Below, piece by piece: positions 16,043-20,898 of a DNA stretch of 20,898 nucleotides; the first letter of the stretch is position 1; every line of letters starts with the position of its first letter. Position numbers and translations under genes: made by a program. The notes below the pieces were generated by a model that did not search any database, was not told the origin of the DNA, and was given only the letters and a program-made list of their open reading frames with translations. The stretch lies in NCBI GenBank assembly GCA_001701065.1, contig DAAL01000037.1:1-20898 (forward strand). Reading direction: 5' to 3'. The stretch comes from Bacteroidales bacterium GP4. Its GTDB lineage: Bacteria; Bacteroidota; Bacteroidia; Bacteroidales; Muribaculaceae.

Positions 16043-17269
16043 ATGGCAATAAAAAGATGGTTGCACATTCTGCTTTTTATCAGTGTGGGTTTTAGTGGAC
16101 ATGCCATTGAAGCTCTTGATTCTGTGTTTGTTAATACCGCCGACACAATCACCACGAGGACCATACGGTCAGTCACAATCACCCCCGATGACACCATTTT
16201 TGAAGTCACTACCCACACCCGCATCACCGAGCGTTGGGACTCCGTAAAGGCAAGGACTTCCCCCACGGAGTGGATAACGCAGCTTATCGACAACGGATTT
16301 CACATCAATGACCCCGGAGTGGACTATCCCAAGTTTCCGCGGTTCCTTCTGAAGGTGTACAACTGGGGCGACCGCACATTCAATTCCTATGACCCCCGCT
16401 ACGTGGAAGCGACCGGTAAAAACTGGAAAATACTCGGCAAGAGCTATAACTGGCTTGAAAGTTACCGCATATTCTTTCCTCACCGGATGCGTGTGAGTAT
16501 GTTTTCCGACCTTTACAGCGACATTGGTCCCTATCTTAACTTTATGGCGGTGAGTATAGGATACTCTTTCAACGCCAATGAACTCGTGCGCCGCCCTGTT
16601 GCCGAACGCCACAACTTTGAGTTTAATTTCACCTGTGCGCTCTTCTCCGGAAGCTATCGCCGCATGTCCACCAAAGGCGGCATGAGAATCACCGAGTTTG
16701 GCGACTACAAAAAGGGGCATCATCTGTCGCAGAAGTTCAACGACGTTGAGCAGGAAACCACCACAGCCGACCTCTACTATTTCTTCAACCACCGCAAGTA
16801 TTCCCACGCCGCAGCCTATTGCTACTCCAAATACCAGCTTAGAAGCGCCGGAACATGGATTATAGGTGTGGATTTCACCACGCAGCTTATTCACATCGAC
16901 TTCGAGAACCTACCGGAGGATATGCTGCAATACCTTCCCGGCGATGCCACCCGTTACAATTTCCATTATTCCGATTACAATCTGCTCGGCGGCTATGCCC
17001 ACAACTGGGTGCTGAAGCCCAAGAAGTGGCTCATCAACCTCACTGTGCTGCCGGCGGTGGGGTATAAGCATCTCTACAGTGACTCGGGCGACGGGCGGAA
17101 GGATATGTTCTCAGCCAACATCCGCGCCAATACATCAGTTGTGTTCAATCACCGGGCATTGTTCGCGTCGCTGATAGGCAACTTCTACGGTCATGCCTAT
17201 TTCGGCAATTCCTATACATTTTTTAACTCAGTCGAATCATTGACGCTCACGGTAGGAGCGAGATTTTAG
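16043..17269 (+). CDS. DUF4421-like outer-membrane beta-barrel protein
   Basis: A 408-residue protein with a signal peptide (about 1-21, core LHILLFISVGFSG, HA end). After a Thr-rich segment (about 28-75) comes the block PKFPRFLLKVYNWGDRTFNSYDPRYVEATGKNWKI, which I associate with the Bacteroidetes family DUF4421. The rest (about 140-408) alternates polar and hydrophobic or aromatic residues in many strands (for example FNFTCALFSGSYRR, YNLLGGYAHNWVL, SLTLTVGARF). The final residue is Phe after an alternating strand, the usual outer-membrane insertion signal. It is therefore likely an outer-membrane barrel of unknown substrate. Only five bases separate it from ribF, so the two are co-transcribed; no functional link between a barrel and flavin synthesis is evident. 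Confidence 0.85.
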   Translation: MAIKRWLHILLFISVGFSGHAIEALDSVFVNTADTITTRTIRSVTITPDDTIFEVTTHTRITERWDSVKARTSPTEWITQLIDNGFHINDPGVDYPKFPRFLLKVYNWGDRTFNSYDPRYVEATGKNWKILGKSYNWLESYRIFFPHRMRVSMFSDLYSDIGPYLNFMAVSIGYSFNANELVRRPVAERHNFEFNFTCALFSGSYRRMSTKGGMRITEFGDYKKGHHLSQKFNDVEQETTTADLYYFFNHRKYSHAAAYCYSKYQLRSAGTWIIGVDFTTQLIHIDFENLPEDMLQYLPGDATRYNFHYSDYNLLGGYAHNWVLKPKKWLINLTVLPAVGYKHLYSDSGDGRKDMFSANIRANTSVVFNHRALFASLIGNFYGHAYFGNSYTFFNSVESLTLTVGARF

Positions 17270-17274
17270 AGCCT

Positions 17275-18210
17275 ATGAAGATACTTTCAGCACATGACAT
17301 GGATTGTGAGCCTAAAGTGGCTACGGTGGGTGTATTTGACGGAGTGCATTGCGGACACCGTATGCTCCTCTCGGAAGTGGTGGTCGCCGCTAAGTCAGCT
17401 GGCGCGGTACCTGCCGTCGTGACATTCGCCGTGCATCCTCAGAATGTTGTGGCGGGAGCTAATGTCAAAATGATTTCTACGCTTGATGAGCGCATCTCTT
17501 ATTTTCAGGAATTGGGGATAAAATGCGTGATACTTCTCGATTTCAATGAACAGCTTCGCAACTTGACAGCCGAACAGTTTATCACGATGCTCCATGACCG
17601 ATACAATATAACCGAGCTTTTGATAGGATTTAACAACCGTTTCGGAAAAGATCGCTTGCAAGGTTTCGATGACTATAAAAGCATAGGTGCGCGCGTCGGC
17701 GTAAAGGTCATGAAGTTCCATGAGCTTTGTTGCGGCAGCGGTGATGACGGCGGCAAGAAGGTCAGCTCGTCCATTATCAGGAAGCTGTTGGAGGAAGGAA
17801 AGGTGGAGGATGCGGCTGATATGCTTTGCCGTTACTATTCAATCACCGGCAAGGTGGTCCATGGGAAAGAACTCGGGCGCACCATCGGATTCCCTACCGC
17901 CAATATCGAGTGCCTGAATCAGTCAGTGCTCGTGCCGGCAAACGGGGTATATGCCGTGAGCGTGGAACTACCCGACGGCTCCACTCACCCCGGAATGCTC
18001 AATATAGGGCATCGCCCCACTGTCGATAGGCCCGATGCTCCTCGTTCGCTCGAAGTGCACATCATGGACTATAAAGGTGACCTTTACGGAAAGATAGTGA
18101 CGCTGCAATTTATAAAGTACCTCCGTCCGGAACGTTCTTTCCCGTCCATAGAGGCTCTCCGCGATCAACTCTCAGCCGATGCAGCCCAAGTGCGCTCCCT
18201 TTTTTCATAA
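17275..18210 (+). CDS. ribF: Bifunctional riboflavin kinase / FMN adenylyltransferase
   Basis: A 311-residue cytosolic enzyme that phosphorylates riboflavin to FMN and adenylates FMN to FAD; length is typical. The N-terminal nucleotidyltransferase domain shows GVFDGVHCGHRMLL (H25/H28, the HxGH-type ATP site), TFAVHPQNVV, LLIGFNNRFGKDR (about 116-127) and VSSSIIRKLLEEGKVEDA (about 163-180). The C-terminal riboflavin kinase domain shows GKVVHGKELGRTIGFPTANI (about 192-211), the GVYAVSV and MLNIGHRPTV strands, and EVHIMDYKGDLYGK, where E260 is the expected catalytic Glu, closing with the family LRPERSFPSIEALRDQL segment. All key residues are present. It is the second gene of the operon, five bases after the outer-membrane protein gene and 12 bases before the Fic gene. 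Confidence 0.96.
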   Translation: MKILSAHDMDCEPKVATVGVFDGVHCGHRMLLSEVVVAAKSAGAVPAVVTFAVHPQNVVAGANVKMISTLDERISYFQELGIKCVILLDFNEQLRNLTAEQFITMLHDRYNITELLIGFNNRFGKDRLQGFDDYKSIGARVGVKVMKFHELCCGSGDDGGKKVSSSIIRKLLEEGKVEDAADMLCRYYSITGKVVHGKELGRTIGFPTANIECLNQSVLVPANGVYAVSVELPDGSTHPGMLNIGHRPTVDRPDAPRSLEVHIMDYKGDLYGKIVTLQFIKYLRPERSFPSIEALRDQLSADAAQVRSLFS

Positions 18211-18222
18211 ATAATTGAACAT

Positions 18223-19335
18223 ATGGTTGATTTCGACGAATATATACGCCACGGTGAGCCTGACAAGAAAGAAAAGGCATCGGCTTGGAGAACCGCCATC
18301 GGTCTTCAGGATGTGGATGGATTGCATACATCCGAATACCTGAGGGAGACGGCTGTCAGGCACATAGAAGGCGATATAAGTATTGATGACGTAAAAGAAC
18401 TTATCAATGGATATTATCGTTCGAAAACTGTCCGTAATTCCCGTGATGAGGAAACCGAACAAGCTGATAAGGTATCAGCCAATATCGCTCGTATTCTGAA
18501 TGAAAAATCATTCTCGTTTTCGGTAAGTGGATTCACCTCTATCCACCGGCGATTGTTCGAGGGTGTATTCAAGTTTGCGGGCATTATACGTGACTATGAC
18601 ATCACTAAGAAAGAATGGGTGCTTCGCGGAGATACTGTTCTATACGTCAATGCCGAGGATCTGCATCGTACAATAGAGTACGATTTGGAACAGGAAAAGA
18701 ACTTTTCTTACAGGAATCTATCTTTGGACGAGGTGATAGAACATATCTCGTCTTTCATTGCCGACTTGTGGCAGATACATCCTTTCGGCGAGGGAAACAC
18801 TCGCACTACAGCCGTTTTCGCAATAAAATACCTTAGAAGTATCGGATTTGATGTGAATAATGACTTATTTGCTCAACACTCCTGGTATTTCCGGAATGCC
18901 TTGGTGCGCGCCAATTACCGTAACGTGCGTAACGGGATAGAATCCGACAAGAGTTTTCTCGTTATGTTTTTTCGCAATCTGATAATGGGCGAGCATAATG
19001 AGCTTAAGAATAGGTACATGATTGTGAATCCACCGAAGGAATGGCTGGAGGGGGACCGCCCGACAAGTACCCGACAAGTACCCGACAAGTACCCGACAAG
19101 TTCTCCGCAAGTAATGCCGTTGATTGAGGTGCTGGCTGACAAGCAGCTGTCCATAAAAGATATGTTGGCGGCTATGAAGCTCAGAGACCGTGAGAATTTT
19201 ATGGCAAATTACCTTAATCCGGCTATGAAAGAAGGCTTGGTGATGATGTTGTATCCTGACAGCCCTCGTCATCCACGTCAGAAATACCTCCTCACCGTAA
19301 AAGGCATCGCCCTCCTTAATTCCAGAAAACAATAA
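18223..19335 (+). CDS. Fic-domain protein with C-terminal winged-helix-like domain
   Basis: A 370-residue Fic protein. Fic enzymes transfer AMP (or another nucleotide part) to target hydroxyl side chains. The active-site loop HPFGEGNTR (186-194) is canonical, with catalytic H186, acidic E190 and R194; the beta-hairpin flap is near 120-145. The N-terminus has an antitoxin-like helix with RHIEGDIS (E49, G50), resembling the inhibitory [S/T]xxxE[G/N] helix, but residue 45 is Val instead of Ser/Thr. Linker residues 280-294 (PTSTRQVPDKY...) are coded by an 11-bp tandem repeat. Residues about 298-366 (ADKQLSIKDMLAAMKL, NYLNPAMKEGLVMM, KYLLTVKGIALL) look like a winged helix-turn-helix of the type found at the end of many Bacteroidetes Fic proteins. 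It lies 12 bases after ribF. Targets unknown; self-regulation or a toxin-like role is possible. Confidence 0.92.
   Translation: MVDFDEYIRHGEPDKKEKASAWRTAIGLQDVDGLHTSEYLRETAVRHIEGDISIDDVKELINGYYRSKTVRNSRDEETEQADKVSANIARILNEKSFSFSVSGFTSIHRRLFEGVFKFAGIIRDYDITKKEWVLRGDTVLYVNAEDLHRTIEYDLEQEKNFSYRNLSLDEVIEHISSFIADLWQIHPFGEGNTRTTAVFAIKYLRSIGFDVNNDLFAQHSWYFRNALVRANYRNVRNGIESDKSFLVMFFRNLIMGEHNELKNRYMIVNPPKEWLEGDRPTSTRQVPDKYPTSSPQVMPLIEVLADKQLSIKDMLAAMKLRDRENFMANYLNPAMKEGLVMMLYPDSPRHPRQKYLLTVKGIALLNSRKQ
19059..19102 (+). repeat. 11-bp coding tandem repeat in the Fic gene
   Basis: The unit CCCGACAAGTA occurs exactly at 19059-19069, 19070-19080 and 19081-19091; a fourth copy (19092-19102) differs in its last base. 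Because 11 is not divisible by three, the four copies are read in successive frames, and any gain or loss of one or two copies shifts the frame. All three frames are open through the repeats. Confidence 0.95.
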
Positions 19336-19367
19336 ATAATCGGATTTGAAATATTATTTCTCTTTTA

Positions 19368-19399
19368 TTTGGTTAAAATTTAAAAGATTACTATATTTG
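19368..19399 (+). promoter_or_regulatory. Bacteroidetes-type promoter of the C10 protease leader
   Basis: TTTG (19368-19371) and TATATTTG (19392-19399) are 20 bases apart, a close match to the -33/-7 consensus. Transcription should begin near 19406, at the GTCAGC hairpin, leaving a leader of about 280 bases. Confidence 0.8.
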
Positions 19400-19404
19400 C
19401 CAAG

Positions 19405-19686
19405 GTCAGCAGAGGCTGACTTATGTTTTAATTTTTGAAAGGCGTTAATCATGCGCTTTATTCTTGATGACATGGAAATGTGGCAATTTCTAAACCCTGT
19501 CAGGAGTGAAGTAACGATTAGTGTTCATTGCTGTGTAATATCCTCCTTTAATGGAGAATTATTACATATTAGGCATGGGCTTATTCGTTGCTCATTCGTA
19601 GGGTAAGGCTAAGCCACATGCCTCATGTCGTAGAATGAGTAACTTGGGTTCATGCCTTTCTATTGTTAACCATTAATCACCATTTT
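19405..19686 (+). ncRNA. Long structured 5' leader of the C10 protease gene
   Basis: The 351-base gap after the Fic gene contains a promoter and this leader. Predicted helices by hand: a 5'-terminal hairpin GTCAGC/GCTGAC (19405-19420); a small hairpin TAATA..CTCC/GGAG..TATTA (19536-19564); a 13-pair stem AGGCATG-GGCTTA (19571-19583) with TAAGCC-(A)-CATGCCT (19610-19623); and an 11-pair helix GTTGCTCATTC (19587-19597) with GAATGAGTAAC (19633-19643, one G-U). The last two cross each other, so they form a pseudoknot or are alternatives. AGGCATG can also pair with a second CATGCCT at 19651-19657. This density of long complementary segments points to a regulatory RNA. I cannot match it to a named family. 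Confidence 0.6.
19451..19606 (+). CDS. Possible 51-residue leader peptide ORF
   Basis: An ATG at 19451 preceded by GAAAGG opens a frame of 51 codons ending at the TAA of 19604-19606 (starts MRFILDDMEMWQFLNPV). It is not hydrophobic and matches nothing I recognise. Its 3' end overlaps the 5' arms of both long helices of the leader, so ribosomes on it would prevent these from forming. It could be a regulatory leader peptide or a chance ORF. Confidence 0.3.
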   Translation: MRFILDDMEMWQFLNPVRSEVTISVHCCVISSFNGELLHIRHGLIRCSFVG

Positions 19687-20898
19687 ATGAGAACATTTCT
19701 TGCTCTGATTTTGTGTAGCTTATTTTCAATAAGTATACATGCGAGACAGTTAAGTGAAAGGGAAGCATTGCAACGTGCTTCCGAGTTCCTATCACATTCC
19801 CAAGGGAGGAAAGCTCCTAAGCTTGATATGCCGGGGTTAAAACTTTCTTATGTCGCAAAAGAAAAAACGTCGACATATTATTATGTTTTTAATAAAGATA
19901 ATGGCAATGGATTTGTAATAGCTTCTGCCGATGACCGTATTGCTCCGGTATTAGGTTACTCTGACAGTGGTAATTTGGACATGAACAACCTTCCTCCAAA
20001 TGTTAAATACTGGATGGATGAGTACTCTCGCCAGATACAATGGGTATATGCTCATCCACAAGACTATGCGACCGTTTATAAATCATCTTCGAAAACCACA
20101 TATCCCGATATTGAGCCATTAGTAACAACAAAATGGAATCAACGGAAACCTTATAATAATATGTGTCCTCCTTTGAGCGGGATGGAAACGTTGACTGGAT
20201 GCGGTCCTACTGCAGTGGCACAAATCATGAAATCTTTCAATTATCCCACAAAGGGTAAAGGGAGTATTACATACCAGAACTGGAACGAGACGTTGACTGT
20301 ATTGTTTGAAGGTGTATCGTATAATTGGGATAAAATGCTTGATGTCTATGGTTCGGAGGCAACCGATGCTGAGATAGAAGCTGTTGCAACCCTAATGTTT
20401 CATGTCGGAGCTTCAATTAAGACGCAGTTCGGACCCTATGCAAGTAGTTCAAAGACAGTAGATATCAGATCCGCCTTGATTGAACATTTCGGTTATGACC
20501 GAGGCATGCAACTTACCGAACGAGATTTATACTTCCCGGAGGATTTTGAGGCACTCTTGATTGCTGAGCTAAGCAACGGTCGCCCAATATTATATACGGG
20601 TGTTTCCGATTCAGAGGTAGGGCATGCGTTTATTCTTGACGGGATAAATTCATCCGGGATGGTCCATATTAATTGGGGGTGGGGTCCTGGATGGGGTGGC
20701 TATTATGAACTTTCGGCATTTGATCCGGCACCAGCTCCCGGATATATTGGAGAAAAAGCAGAAGGTTACAATCATCATCACCAGATACTCATAGGGATAC
20801 AGCCGGATAAAGGGAATCCCTCCCCAAAAGTTGAGATTTTCAGTCGCAGTGATTTTACCATATCGGAAGAGGCCCTTATAATTCCCCTCAGAAAGACG
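19687..20898 (+). CDS. C10 (streptopain-like) cysteine protease, 3' end missing
   Basis: The first 404 residues of a secreted papain-like protease; the frame is still open at the window edge. The ATG at 19687 starts a signal peptide (MRTFLALILCSLFSISIHA). A Spi-type propeptide follows (about 20-135): LSEREALQRASEFL, YYYVFNKDNGNGFVIASADDRIAPVLGYSDSG and WMDEYSRQIQWV are typical. The mature domain starts near IEPLVTTKWNQRKPYNNMCP. The catalytic Cys is C172 in TGCGPTAVAQIMKSF and the catalytic His is H313 in GHAFILDG, with the conserved HINWGWG and GGYYELSAFDP after it, so the enzyme should be active. Homologues (SpeB, interpain, fragipain relatives) degrade host or peer proteins and are made as inactive zymogens. 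Sequence after about 375 begins a further C-terminal region, as in many Bacteroidales C10 proteins, but is cut. The long structured leader implies post-transcriptional control. Confidence 0.92.
   Translation, partial: MRTFLALILCSLFSISIHARQLSEREALQRASEFLSHSQGRKAPKLDMPGLKLSYVAKEKTSTYYYVFNKDNGNGFVIASADDRIAPVLGYSDSGNLDMNNLPPNVKYWMDEYSRQIQWVYAHPQDYATVYKSSSKTTYPDIEPLVTTKWNQRKPYNNMCPPLSGMETLTGCGPTAVAQIMKSFNYPTKGKGSITYQNWNETLTVLFEGVSYNWDKMLDVYGSEATDAEIEAVATLMFHVGASIKTQFGPYASSSKTVDIRSALIEHFGYDRGMQLTERDLYFPEDFEALLIAELSNGRPILYTGVSDSEVGHAFILDGINSSGMVHINWGWGPGWGGYYELSAFDPAPAPGYIGEKAEGYNHHHQILIGIQPDKGNPSPKVEIFSRSDFTISEEALIIPLRKT

Noticed and set aside
16169..16894. 241-codon open frame on the - strand
   Set aside because: Opposite the DUF4421-like gene, whose signal peptide and terminal strand are convincing. 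The antisense translation has no recognisable domain.
19334..19371. Terminator after the Fic gene
   Set aside because: AAATAAT can pair with ATTATTT, followed by T-rich sequence, but the stem is only A-T pairs and overlaps the next promoter's -33 box; too weak to call.
1..20898. Insertion sequence or integrase gene explaining the AT-rich cluster
   Set aside because: No transposase, integrase, tRNA gene or target-site duplication was found, so island transfer remains an inference from composition and borders only.

Overview
The window looks like a chromosomal segment of a gut-type Bacteroidales bacterium, possibly near Muribaculaceae or Prevotella. The supporting signs are: intergenic matches to the Bacteroidetes promoter (TTTG, about 20 bases, TAnnTTTG); few clear Shine-Dalgarno sequences; many Sec signal peptides; and typical phylum families (GH43, CarboxypepD_reg-like, BspA-type leucine-rich repeat protein with a sorting-like tail, DUF4421-like outer-membrane protein, C10 peptidase). 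Genus is not determinable by eye. All protein genes lie on the + strand, and no tRNA, rRNA, transposase or CRISPR array was seen.

Layout. 1-534 is the 3' end of a GH43 glycosidase gene. 716-9034 is an AT-rich run of five tightly packed genes: an exported unknown protein, a secreted TPR-CHAT protease-like protein with an intact His-Cys pair, a CHASE2 membrane sensor with no cytoplasmic output domain, and two more exported unknown proteins, one with an internal duplication. The run is bracketed by a strong palindrome at each end and by pyrimidine-rich (left) and purine-rich (right) tracts. I consider it the best candidate for an undescribed system: an extracytoplasmic CHAT/CHASE2 signalling or self-cleavage module.

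9299-14307 holds a CarboxypepD_reg-like protein and a 1228-residue BspA-type protein, each with its own promoter, followed by a good intrinsic terminator. 14470-15900 is an orphan membrane histidine kinase. 16043-19335 appears to be one operon: DUF4421-like outer-membrane protein, RibF (riboflavin kinase/FAD synthetase) and a Fic-domain protein. The Fic gene carries an 11-bp tandem repeat between its Fic core and its C-terminal winged-helix-like domain, a candidate phase-variation switch.

19336-19686 is a promoter plus a long leader RNA with a 51-codon small ORF and strong, mutually exclusive long-range helices. It precedes a C10 (streptopain-type) cysteine protease gene that runs off the window end.
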